Of a stretch of DNA of 64,000 bases, positions 31,918 through 43,792 are shown one piece after another. The DNA comes from Cordilura impudica. Its lineage: Eukaryota > Arthropoda > Insecta > Diptera > Scathophagidae. The stretch is taken from the NCBI GenBank assembly GCA_963682025.1, contig OY821521.1, positions 169,506,665 to 169,570,664 of the forward strand, in the 5' to 3' direction. A model generated the notes under the pieces. The model worked only from the letters and a program-made list of their open reading frames with translations, was not told the DNA's origin and made no database searches. The position numbers and the translations under genes are program-made. The number at the start of each line of letters is the position of its first letter. The first letter of the stretch is position 1.

Positions 31918-33640
31918 TAAAAGCCAGAGGGCGCCTTATCACATTAAAGCTAACCACTTAGGAAAAATATTCAAAGATACAACCATTTGATAGCAAATCT
32001 TGAACTGAAATGCAATTGGGTGTCTCTAAATGAAGCATTTTTAAAGCCGTAGTCTTTAATTGCCTTATAGTGTAATGTATAATGTATATCGATCGAATGA
32101 CCAGCAGTTAATAATTAAAATGTTTATTACAATATTTTCTTTTCTTATTTCAATTTAAATGACTTTGTTTTTTCAAATCATTCAATTTTCAATTATTTAT
32201 ACAATTTTCCTTTTATTAAAGTTTAAAAGATTCAAATAAATTACATTATGAGTAAATAGCACACCTCGTGCAGCTTGGTATATGATTTATGTTAATTTTA
32301 ATGTTATCCCTACAATATCTTTTTTATTTAATTTTTATGTCCTCAAACCATATTAATAATAAATAAAGCATAATTGTTGTTATTACATATACATTTTTAT
32401 ATAAATAGTTGCAGTTTGTTTTTGAATATTCGTTGGCATATGATTTATATTACTCAGAAGGGCGTTAACAAGTACATTAATTATAGCAATACAACACCCA
32501 CAATAAACATATAATATAAACCACGACTAGCATTATTATGTGCAGCGATCCCCTGCCCCCCACCCCTACCTCGACTGTTAAAAAAACGAAATAAATATTA
32601 AATACCATTGTACTATATTTGAGCTTTAAAAAAATATAAATACTCAAAATAATTGCGGTACTTACTTATTTACCAAAACAAACAATAACCAGCAACAATT
32701 TCTCGGAACACAATAAAACAAAGTTTGAATGTAGCAGCAGCAGCAGCAGCCGCAACAGCCACAATTTTAACGTGAATTTTTCAGCTCTGCTTTTGTAGTT
32801 TTTATCCCTAAAAGATTGTATATTTTTTTCTGGTGAAAACTCGTGGATATATTTTACATAAAAAAGTAACAACAACAACATGTGTTCGCATGTGGCTCAC
32901 ATAAATATGTGGCTGGGTGTGTGTGTGTGTGTGTGAATGTTTGTGTTTGTTTAAAGCATTTTGTAAATAATTTATGACACCAAAACATATAAAATGTTGA
33001 CCTCAACTTCACTGCCGCAAAAATAAGTAACAAAAATTGGAACTGGTCAACTGAATATTTACTTAAACTGACAACTACAGACATACATGCATACATATAA
33101 GCCGGACTCCGCAAATGAGATTTGGAAATACTTTTTAAAAAAAAGATACAATTTCTGATTCTGTGGCTTATTCCATAACTGCGTATGATTAATATTTAGT
33201 TACAAATAAATATCCTTCATACGTCTAATAATAGTAAAAATAATAAAAATATAAGTAATATAAGAACTAACATGGGTAGTCCCGCAGATGGCAATGAAAC
33301 TTTGATATGTTATAGACCACGAAGAAAGAAGTAACCCATATTTTTTTAGCTGAACAATTTCATATTAGATGAGGCAAAAAAATGTACCTAAATAAGAGGC
33401 AGAAAGAAAATAGAAGAGGCTAGCTGTCAAACGAACTATAATACTGCGCTCGATTTTTGACAATAATTATCAGTTTATTCTGGCAAATCATAGTGAACAG
33501 TTGGACTATGCTAAGAAATTATCCAAATTTACTTTTGAAGTCAATCATCGATTCGCGCAAGTTATAGACGACGCTGTGCTTTTTATGGAGCTCATCACAC
33601 TGGTCTACAAATTAAAAAAAAAAAATTACTGCAGTAACGA
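31918..33640. other. Low-repeat DNA with microsatellites, no gene recognised
   Basis: Contains AGC repeats (32731-32750), GT repeats (32918-32935) and a C-rich patch (32553-32572). This is one of the least repetitive parts of the window and could be host intron or intergenic DNA. An ~80-codon plus-strand open frame (33413-33657; includes HSEQLDYAKKLSKFTF) begins without a methionine and matches nothing I know. Confidence 0.4.
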
Positions 33641-33696
33641 AGCATGTTTTTGATGTGTAAACATCTATACACGCAGGATGGTAAATTTCTATTTCA
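33641..33696 (+). repeat. Fragment shared with the TTAA-flanked element at 54564
   Basis: TTTTTGATGTGTAAACATCT and TCTATTTCACAAT match 54651-54700 at about 80 %. The match stops where the HINE begins. Confidence 0.5.
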
Positions 33697-34424
33697 CAAT
33701 GCGTTTAGAGACCCTAGCTCATAGGCCCAACTAACTGGACATAGAAAATAAGCCTAAACCAAATTTTAGTGGAATTTTTTTTTATTTTTTTGGCTGCAGA
33801 TATGAAAAAGTTCATATCGGATGCTATATCTATATGGGGACTAGGCCCAAAAATGGACCGATCCTGATCATGTTTGGTAAAGTCTCTTGGATTTTGCAAA
33901 AATATATACAAACAAAATATGAGAAGAATCAGTGCAATATTTTTGTTTTTTGATAGATTTAAGTGAAGATCGGGAAGCAGCTCTATATGGGGCCAATGAC
34001 TAAGTGTTGTCCCATAGGGATCATTTTTGGACTACTGATTAACGAATGTAATAAACACATACCAACCCAATTTGACTAAGATTTATATGATAATTTGGAT
34101 CTTATGGCAATTTAAGTCGATTTCATAGGGGTCATTTGTATGGGGGCTAGGTCTGAACATGAACCGATTCTCACCAATTTCAATAGCGTTCATCCCATGG
34201 CCAATAAAAGCTTATATACCAAATTTCATCGATATATTCATATTTGCGACCCGTTGTTTAATTACAAACTTTACATGGACACACGGACGGACGGACGGAC
34301 GGACATCGTCTGATTCTGATTCGATCGGTATAATAACAGATGGGTCTAGGTCAAATATTTTTGGTAGTTACAAACAGCAGCATAAAGTCATTATACCCAA
34401 ACCACATAGTGGTATAGGGTATAA
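33697..34424 (-). mobile_element. Small HINE, copy I, lacking the 3' terminus
   Basis: Begins in the ATGCGTTTAGAGACCC region without the palindrome and CTTACTTGTT end. It keeps the interior, a GGAC tract (34285-34304) and the full 5' end (TTATACCC ending at 34424). Confidence 0.8.
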
Positions 34425-34529
34425 ACGTAAGACAAAATCGGTGTGACATGATTGTATTGGTGAAAAAATTATGATATGTAATAACCTCATTGAAAATGAA
34501 AAATTTAAAGTGAAAAGTAAAACATAAAA

Positions 34530-36270
34530 AATTTAAAATTAAAAAGTAAAAATGAAAAGTAAAAAATAAAAAATTAAAAATTAAAAATTAAAAATTAAAA
34601 ATTAAAAATTAAAATTAAAATTAAAAATTAGAAATTAAAAACTAAAAATTAAAAATTAAAAATTAAAAATTAAAAATTAAAAATTAAAAATTAAAAATTA
34701 AAAATTAACAATTAAAAATTAAAAATTAAAAATTAAAAATTAAAATTAAAAATTAAAAATTAAAAATTAAAAATTAAAAATTAAAAATTAAAAATTAAAA
34801 ATTAAAAATTAAAAATTAAAAATTAAAAATTAAAAATTAAAAATTAAAAATTAAAAATTAAAAATTAAAAATTAAAAATTAAAAATTAAAAATTAAAAAT
34901 TAAAAATTAAAAATTAAAAATTAAAAATTAAAAATTAAAAATTAAAAATTAAAAATTAAAAATTAAAAATTAAAAATTAAAAATTAAAAATTAAAAATTA
35001 AAAATTAAAAATTAAAAATTAAAAATTAAAAATTAAAAATTAAAAATTAAAAATTAAAAATTAAAAATTAAAAATTAAAAATTAAAAATTAAAAATTAAA
35101 AATTAAAAATTAAAAATTAAAAATTAAAAATTAAAAATTAAAAATTAAAAATTAAAAATTAAAAATTAAAAATTAAAAATTAAAAATTAAAAATTAAAAA
35201 TTAAAAATTAAAAATTAAAAATTAAAAATTAAAAATTAAAAATTAAAAATTAAAAATTAAAAATTAAAAATTAAAAATTAAAAATTAAAAATTAAAAATT
35301 AAAAATTAAAAATTAAAAATTAAAAATTAAAAATTAAAAATTAAAAATTAAAAATTAAAAATTAAAAATTAAAAATTAAAAATTAAAAATTAAAAATTAA
35401 AAATTAAAAATTAAAAATTAAAAATTAAAAATTAAAAATTAAAAATTAAAAATTAAAAATTAAAAATTAAAAATTAAAAATTAAAAATTAAAAATTAAAA
35501 ATTAAAAATTAAAAATTAAAAATTAAAAATTAAAAATTAAAAATTAAAAATTAAAAATTAAAAATTAAAAATTAAAAATTAAAAATTTAAAATTTAAAAT
35601 TAAAAATTAAAAATTAAAAATTAAAAATTAAAAATTAAAAATTAAAAATTAAAAATTAAAAATTAAAAATTAAAAATTAAAAATTAAAAATTAAAAATTA
35701 AAAATTAAAAATTAAAAATTAAAAATTAAAAATTAAAAATTAAAAATTAAAAATTAAAAATTAAAAATTAAAAATTAAAAATTAAAAATTAAAAATTAAA
35801 AATTAAAAATTAAAAATTAAAAATTAAAAATTAAAAATTAAAAATTAAAAATTAAAAATTAAAAATAAAAATTAAAAATTAAAAATTAAAAATTAAAAAT
35901 TAAAAATTAAAAATTAAAAATTAAAAATTAAAAATTAAAAATTAAAAATTAAAAATTAAGAATTAAAAATTAAAAATTAAAAATTAAAAATTAAAAATAA
36001 AAAATTAAAAATTAAAAATTAAAAATTAAAAATTAAAAATTAAAAATTAAAAATTAAAAATTAAAAATTAAAAATTAAAAATTAAAAATAAAAAATTAAA
36101 AATTAAAAATTAAAAATTAAAAATTAAAAATTAAAAATTAAAAATTAAAAATTAAAAATTAAAAATTAAAAATTAAAAATTAAAAATTAAAAATTAAAAA
36201 TTAAAAATTAAAAATTAAATATTAAATATTAAAAATTAAAAATAAAAATTAAAAATTAAAAATAAAAAAT
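34530..36270 (+). repeat. Heptamer satellite (TTAAAAA)n, ~1.7 kb
   Basis: Nearly pure 7-bp repeats for ~1.7 kb, the reverse complement of the (AATTTTT)n array at 18083. Edges decay into TGAAAAGTAAAAA- and GGAAAATGGAAAATG-like variants (34480-34560 and 36270-36450). Confidence 0.95.
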
Positions 36271-36596
36271 AAAAAATGAAAAACAAAAACTGAAAAATGT
36301 AAAATAAAACATGAAAAATTAAAAATGGAAAATGGAAAATGGAAAAGGAAAATGGAAAATGAAAAACGAAAAATGAATAGTAAAAAATTAAAAATCAAAA
36401 ATAAAAAAATTAAAAATACAAAATGAATGAAAAATTTAAAATAAGAAATGAAAAATTAACCGGTTGAAATAATAAAAATAAATATTTTTATATTAGCAGA
36501 GCCCCTGCAATTAATTCCTATAAGTGATACAAAGATGACGCTTTCTGTTTGATTTTAAAAAAGTGCCATTAAAAAAATCTTTATTCCGCTGTGATC

Positions 36597-37057
36597 CATA
36601 AGATCCAAATTATCATATCGATCTTAGTCAAATTGAGTTTGTATGTGTTTATTGTATCCATTAATCAGTAGTCCAAAAATAATCCCTATAGGACAATTCT
36701 TAGTCATAGGCCCCATATATAGCTACTTCCCGATCTTCACTTAAATCTATAAAAAAAAAAAAAATTTTTTCACAGATTTTTCTCCAATTTGGTTTGTGTA
36801 CATTTTTTTCAAAATATTAGTGACTTACCAAATATGGGTAGGATCAGTGAATTTTTCGACCTAGTCCCCATATAAATATAGCACCCAATATGAAATTTTT
36901 CATATCTGCAGCCAAAAAAATTAATAACAATGGCACTCAAATTTGGTTTATGCTTATTGTATGTATCCAATTAGTTGGACCGAATAGTTAGGGTCTCCAA
37001 ACCATGGTATAGGTATCGTGTAGTAGGTCTATACCGACTATAATTTTTTTACTTGTT
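36597..37057 (+). mobile_element. Small HINE, 5'-truncated, copy E
   Basis: Starts at CCATAAGATCCAAATTATC, continues through the interior to a diverged palindrome and ACTTGTT at 37057. Confidence 0.75.
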
Positions 37058-37895
37058 TTCTTATGTATTTTTAATGAGTTATTTTCTGTGTTTTTTACTT
37101 TGAATAGTTACTCATTTTCAAATCGTTCAACCGTCAACACCAAATAAATTTAATATAATTGAATTATTTTTATTAGACTTTCACATGTTTTATTTATGAC
37201 GCATTTTTCTAGAGATTTTTTTTACGTTCTTACTTTGTGTGAGAAAAGATTTCTAAGAAAAAACCACGGAGACTGTTTCTGAAGAAATACTCCTTTTCTT
37301 AATTTAAAAAAAAATTCAAAAAAAAATTTCTATTATTATATTTTTTAGGGAATTTTTAAGAATCTGCGATCTTTTTTTATAGAAAAATTTTACAATTTTT
37401 GGAGGGGAAACATTTTTCGCCTATGTTTGTTTATTACATTTTGTAGAAAAGTTATTAATTTTTTTCGTTTACATTTCTATAGAAATAATACAATGATTGA
37501 TCCTGAACGTCCAAAAAAAAAAAATAAGGAAGTGAGAAAAAAATTTTTAGGAGAAGAAATAATTTTTATATGAAAAATAAAAAAAATTTAAGGTAAAAAA
37601 AAAATTTTTAATCCGAAAAATAAAATTTTTGAGAACGAAAAAATTACAGGAGTAAACAAAATTGTATAGCTGAAAAAAATTGATTCAAGTATTAGTCACG
37701 TCTGCGCCCGAAAATACAAAAAATTCATTACACATAAACCAGTTAATATATTTCTAAAAGTAAAGAGAGGGAAGAGAACTACGTGTTTTATTTCGTAATC
37801 TGCTTTCATTTTAAAGGACCTCAAAGGCTCAAAGGAACACATTTACTATATCGCTACTGCTGTCAAATGAATGAAGAGAATAATACAATAATAAT
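37058..37895. other. AT-rich spacer, nothing recognised
   Basis: A- and T-rich low-complexity sequence, no coding signal. Confidence 0.4.
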
Positions 37896-38271
37896 ACTTG
37901 CAGATTCCAGCCCTCGAAATTCGAGTGCAAATCCTAAAAAATTTTATTTTTTCATTAAATAAAGACTCTAAAGGTATGCTTCACAATTAAACTCATTTTA
38001 AATGAAAAAAACCAACTCAACACATTAACACAAACACATTAACAAATTTAATAAACACACACATAGCATTGAATAATTTTATGTATGTGTTAGTAGCAAC
38101 TTTAAACGATAATAACTCAAAAAAAATGTTCCAGACGATGAAAATCTGTAAATCTGGAAAACAGCTAAAAAGAAATACCTTTCAAATGATAAATTTTTTG
38201 TTAAAACCGGGGTAAAACTGTGAAATTTACATCGGTCACCAGAAATCGCCTTGCCTATTAATATTATAGAT
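37896..38271 (+). repeat. R380 interspersed repeat, copy 1
   Basis: An unclassified ~380-bp family. The consensus start is ACTAGCAGATTCCAG followed by palindromic CTCGAAATTCGAG; then AATAAAGACCCTAAAGGTAT, ACATTAACAAATTTAATAAA, TTATGTATGTGTTAGTAGCA; the end is CCTATTAATATTATAGATA. In reverse the tail is AGT(ATT)n-like, as in some retroposons. Confidence 0.75.
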
Positions 38272-39869
38272 AATAATAATAATATTTGAAACAAAAAAAA
38301 ACTTTTAATCATTCTTAAGTGTCTTTTTGATAAAAAAAAAAAAAAAACATAAACTTTTGTTCTTTAAATATATAATTACTACCTTCCGATCAGTCTTTAC
38401 ATCTTTATTTACTTGACTATATAAACTCATTGGCTTTTTGATTGTAATAACAGATATCATCACATGTACACAGTTTAATAATAATGATAATAACTCCCAT
38501 ATGACGTTGATTTTCTGCAGGTACAACTGGGTTACAATTTCTATAAATAATAACAACAATTTAAACGAAAAATTGCAACAAAATATACAACAACAAACAG
38601 ACAGATAAATTAACATCGAAACTGACAGATTACGACACAAACAAACAATGTGTAATGAACATGAAATCAACATGTAATTAAAGACTTTGCCGTTAAAAGG
38701 CAGTTTTTATTTTAAAGCAGCTACTTACAGTGGAAGCCCGACTCATAAAATAATGATGTTTTTGAAATGGTGAATTTAAAAATTAATACAAATGGAACTT
38801 TTTTGGTGTTGGCAAGAACTTTATTGCAATTTTTTAATAATTTGAGGTCGCTGATTTCAAATCTAATCTCCATTTTTCTCCATCAGCTCGTATTTTTTAG
38901 TTACAGGTATAATCATATATTTCATTTTTTTTAATTGTTTTTTTTTTCAAACTTCAACGATATCTCTGAAACTGCTGGGCAAATATAAAACCAATGTAAG
39001 CACGGCCTAAAAATAATATTATTGACGAGTTTTGGTTTTTTTTGATTGAAAATGATGAACCGTTTTCAAGTTATTCTAATATATGTGGTGGAAGTACCTT
39101 AATTTTGTGCATAACGGCATATCACGAAAAGTCAAGGTGGTAGAAAAAAAACCAAGTGCAGATTTGAATTCAGCGTCCCAAATAACCTTCAAAACAACAT
39201 TCAGTTCTTAATCAACAAAAAGCTTGTTCCCTTGTGTTATTAAACAGCAGTTAGAGAGTTATTTCTTATTATATGCTGTCGATTTACTTAAGCTTTCACT
39301 GTAGATGAACATATAATTGCAAATGCATTAAAATGAACATCTTGCTTCGTACTACAACTGCTTATTAAGTGAACTTTGTAGGATACAAAAGAGTCAAATG
39401 AAAATATACAATTCGTGTTTTAAATGATAATACTTTCAACACAAAATTACACAGTCATTGTCAAAAAGGAATTAAGCAAAACAACAACCAAAAAAGAGAT
39501 TTAAACATTCTTTATTCCTTGAACTTTAAATAAACTTAACTCAGATTTTAATAATTTAAATAATATTAAATTTTCCGGGAGTGTTTCACTATATAAGCAG
39601 AGACTAAATAGTCAAAGAATGTAGCTTCACAATACTTTCGAATGGGACAATATATTGATCAAGCCACGTCTGTCTGTCTTTCCTTCTGTTGAGATCGTGC
39701 CTACAGTAGAAAATAGGGAAAATTTACAATCTATCTAAATAAATGAAAGAAGCGCTTTGGCACAACATATAAATTGAATTTAAAGTAACGAATGAGAAAG
39801 TTAACAGAATTTTAAAATTTTGAAGGCTTTAGGAGGAGCTGTCCAAGAACTTGCCGAACAAAAATATAC
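38272..39869. other. AT-rich spacer, no gene supported
   Basis: A 122-codon minus-strand frame (38305-38673) is rich in Leu/Ile/Cys, without domain motifs, and is not called. GTCTGTCTGTCTTTCC near 39670 is a HINE-like scrap. Confidence 0.4.
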
Positions 39870-40548
39870 TTTTTTTAACAAAAGGAAGTTTTGTAAGAAA
39901 AGGTATTTTTTAAGAAAAGGTACATTTTAAGTAAACGGTACTTTTTAAGAAAAGGTACTTTTTAAGAAAAGCTATTTTTTAAGAAAAGTTACTTTTCAAA
40001 GAAAGGGTCCTTTTTAAGAAATGGTACTTTTTAAGAAAATGTACTTTTTAAGAAAAGGTACTTTTTTAAGAAAAGGTATTTTTTTAAGAAAAGGTACTTT
40101 TTAAGAAAAAGTTCTCTTTTAAGATAAGGTATTTCTTTACGAAAAGGTACTTTTCTAAGATAAGGTACTTTTTTAGGAAAAAGTACTTTTTGAAGAAAAC
40201 GCACTCTTTTAAGAAAATATACTTTTTTAAGAAAGGTACTTTTTTGGGAAAAGGTATTTTGTTAAGAAAATTTACTTTTTTAAGAAAAGGCACTTTTTTA
40301 AAAAAGTTAATTTTAAAGAAAATATACTGTTTTAATGAAAGGTAGTTTTTTAAGAAATTGAAGCTTTATAAGAACAGGTACTTCTTTAAGAAAGGGTGTT
40401 TATATAAGAAAAGATACTTTTATCAAAAAAGTGATTTTTTAAGAAAAAACGTATTTTTTAAGAAAATTTACTTTTTTAAGAAAAGGTACTTTTTAAGAAT
40501 ATTTGCATTTTTAAGATAACTCACTTTTTTTAAGAAACTTTAATTTTA
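39870..40548. repeat. GTAC/AAGAAAA satellite, block 4
   Basis: Units of the form TTAAGAAAAGGTACTTTT, 16-18 bp, orientation opposite to blocks 1-3; continues on the far side of the large HINE at 43793. Confidence 0.85.
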
Positions 40549-42750
40549 AACAAGTAAGAGTGTTAAATTCGGCTGTACCGAATCTTTGATACCCTCCACC
40601 TCGGTTTGAGTCTTGATAATAAATGTAAATGAAAAAGTAAACAATTTGTTAAACTTAATACCAAATTATTTCAGCAAATTCTTTGGGTTGGTTTTCGTCT
40701 TTTCTATTATTTCGGATTTATTTCGGTGTTTGCTTTTTGGTCATCGTGGTTGCTGATCGCCATGCACTTAGGTTATATACCTATATGCATGCGTTTCCGG
40801 TTATATGATATAACTTCTCGTTTAATTTAGTTTTTGCTAATTAAATAGCTCGCCCTTACCTCCATTGCAAAGGTAATGGTTGTGTAGGGTGGCTACATGC
40901 ATTAAATCGTGCTAATTGGAGATGGCTGTATAATTTCTTTTAATTGGCCAAATATTTCTTCATTGTGGCCATATAGGTCGGATGGAGTAACAAAATAATA
41001 ACTAAAAAAAAAAGCTCTCTCAACTTTTTTATTAAAATAGTGCCATATTTTGAAAACATAGAGAATAAATTCATAATAATAATAAATAATCAAATTAGGG
41101 ATGCCAAACGCAAAAAACCAAAAGTCCCAAACATTTTAAATAAAATAATTTGTTATCTTTATTTTCTGAAAAACTTCAAATTTACATCCAAAAAAAATTG
41201 CGTTTATTTATGTAACAATTTTTATGTTAGCAATTCTTAAATATCATTTGAGGTTTTCTAAAATTCATTGAATTTAAATTAATGTTTTCTGTAGTGCGAT
41301 TCTGTAAATTTCAACGATCCGACAATCGCAAAATATATCGACAGCTATTGTTGTTTGCACTAAGGATTAAGTGATTCACTAAGTACATACATCTTAACGA
41401 CAGTCGACAAATCTATTTTTCTATTTATTTAAATTTTAAACGAGTGGCATCTCTGTCAAAATAAGCGAAAAACACAAAGAAGAATAGAAAAAAAAACAAA
41501 TTACTTCGTGTTTGACAGGATGATTTTATGTTTATGTTTAATATTTTTTTTTTTTACTAATATTTCTGTTTATTTATTTGAGAATGAAATAATGAATTGA
41601 ATATGCTATTTAATTTTTTTATTTATATAAAAAAGTTTTTTAATATAAGCAAAATATTTTCACTATTTTATGATTTTTATTTATGTATCACGACATTTCA
41701 ACCTAAAAATTTAAGTTTATATCGATTGAATAAACAACACAAAAATGGTTGCCGTTTAGATAACAACAACAGCTGACTTTAACAATAGAGAATATCGTTT
41801 AAAAATATTACTGATAATTTTGCTATTTTATTTTTTTTAACTATTCGACTACCGTTAAAAGAATTTACTGAATCGCGGTACTGAAAAGTTATTAATTTCT
41901 CCTGAATGTCAATATTTTTAAATGTAAACACAGGTATTTGGTGTTTTTTTTTTTTTTTTGAATTTCAATTTGTGTTTAACGAATAAAATTTATATATTAA
42001 AGATGCAATGTCTTCTAATGTCTTCTAAATGTCTTCTGATGTCTTCTAAATTTAAAATTATAATTTCTGACGTTTTGATATGATTTTCTGAAATTCAATT
42101 AATTGCAATTTATAATTGGAAATTTTTAATTCTAGTTTTTAGAATTGATATTTTCTTAAATTTGAATGGAAAATTTAAAAAGTGCAATTTTGTATTTATG
42201 TGAATAATAATGCTTTAGTAATTATAAACAATTTTTAAAAATTAGATGTAATCGCAATCAGATATTTTGTAGGTAAAGCCGAATAATAATTCTATATAAC
42301 TATGTAGAACTGTTTTGAAAGCAAAAAACTCATTGATGAACTCGGTAACTCTATTTTGTAAAGACAACAAAAAGTTAATATGCCAAACTTATGTTCATAT
42401 TTGTAAAAGAATAATGAAAAAACGTATGAAATAAAAGACCAGCCCGTGTATACTCTTAACATTGTTCTGTATGATATCTAGTTGAAAATATTAACATTCA
42501 TGTTAAAATAAAAATAACTATTGCAAAGCTAATTAGAACAAACAAAAATTGTGGTGTCATCTACTGTGGCATAGTCACGCTGAGCAAAATGAAGTGACAC
42601 TCTGTTAATGCAAAAGAAATGTATTTTCCCCACAACAAAATATTGCAGAATTTTATGTAAATAAAATAATATACCGATTTATTTCTAACATGCAGTTGTT
42701 ATGGATATACATATATATAATATATACATACATATACATACATATATATA

Positions 42751-42782
<32 letters not shown>

Positions 42783-43792
42783 ATATATGTATATTATTTG
42801 TATTATTTAATATGTTCATGTATGTATATGTAACTATTACACACAAAAAATACAACATCAAACTTTATTTTTGTGTTTTTCTCTTTAAATAAAGTTATAC
42901 ATAAAATTTTTTTTTGCTAAATTTACATTGTTTTTTTTTTATTAACAACTAGGTATTTTAGCATTATTTGCTTTAGATGCTGGTGAATTTTTACTCCCTT
43001 TATATTAACCGTAGTGTCTGCTTATCGAAAAAATTTTGGATCGATTTTAACCCCTTTCGCGTAACCCAATCGATCTGAAACTTTGCAGGCAGGCTCGTGG
43101 CGATGACAGAAATGATCTAGTAAATTTTTTTAGTGATGCCAAAACAATGGAAACTTTTAAATTTTTCTACCAGAGTTGATAAAAAAATGTACAAAGGGTT
43201 AGTTTTTATTATATTATTACCACAACGACCACAAAAACAACAAGTCCAGCTGTGACAACAATATAACATTTAAAATAACAACAAGAACACTATAGAAACA
43301 TCATATTTTAATTTTTTTTTTTTAGTTTTTCAGAGATTTCTCTGGACCTGTTCCACCGATTTTAATGATTTTTGAAACAGAAATCTTCCCACGAATTTGA
43401 TGAAACACTCTCGCTAAAAATGATCACTGTAGCTACACTATTGAGAGCGTGATCGTGACAAGAACAACATAGAAAATTATATTTTTTCAAGACTTTTTTT
43501 AGTTCTTCATTCAAATCTCGGGCCCTAATCGACCGATGTGGACGCTTTTAAACAGCAAACTTTTCAGGATGTCAGTGAATCATTTTTTTATGTCAACGAG
43601 CATCCTAGCTGCCCGATTGATGCCGTCATCGTGATTTCCACAGACGGACAGACGGACATCGCTATATCAACTCCGGTTGTTATAAGGATCACAAATATAT
43701 ATATTTTATGAGGTCCAAAATTTTTTTCTAATTGTTACAAACGGAATGACAAACTTATATATACCCTCTGCACACTGGAATGGAGGGTATAA
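40549..43792 (-). mobile_element. Large HINE, complete (3244 bp)
   Basis: The reference copy. 5' end at 43792 (TTATACCCTCCA, with a GAGGGTATA partner forming a terminal hairpin, and TCTGTCCGTCTG further in). 3' end at 40549 (AACAAGTAAGAGTGT, then hairpin AATTCGGCTGTACCGAATC). A subterminal inverted repeat ATACCCTCCAC is found near both ends. The start resembles fly DINE-1 (TATATATTTGTGATCCTTAT then GGAGTTGATATAGCGATGTC). It has a TA-rich microsatellite (42707-42792) and no coding region. It is inserted in the satellite. Confidence 0.85.

Noticed and set aside
32731..32760. AGC repeat as a poly-Gln/Ala coding exon
   Set aside because: No open frame with other protein features extends from it; the 71-codon minus-strand frame is a Leu-rich artefact of the repeat.
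38305..38673. 122-codon minus-strand frame
   Set aside because: AT-rich low-complexity sequence, no motifs, no neighbouring coding exons.
42700..42800. TA-rich tract as an origin or attachment site
   Set aside because: A plain TA/TATATA microsatellite inside the large HINE, of different length in other copies.
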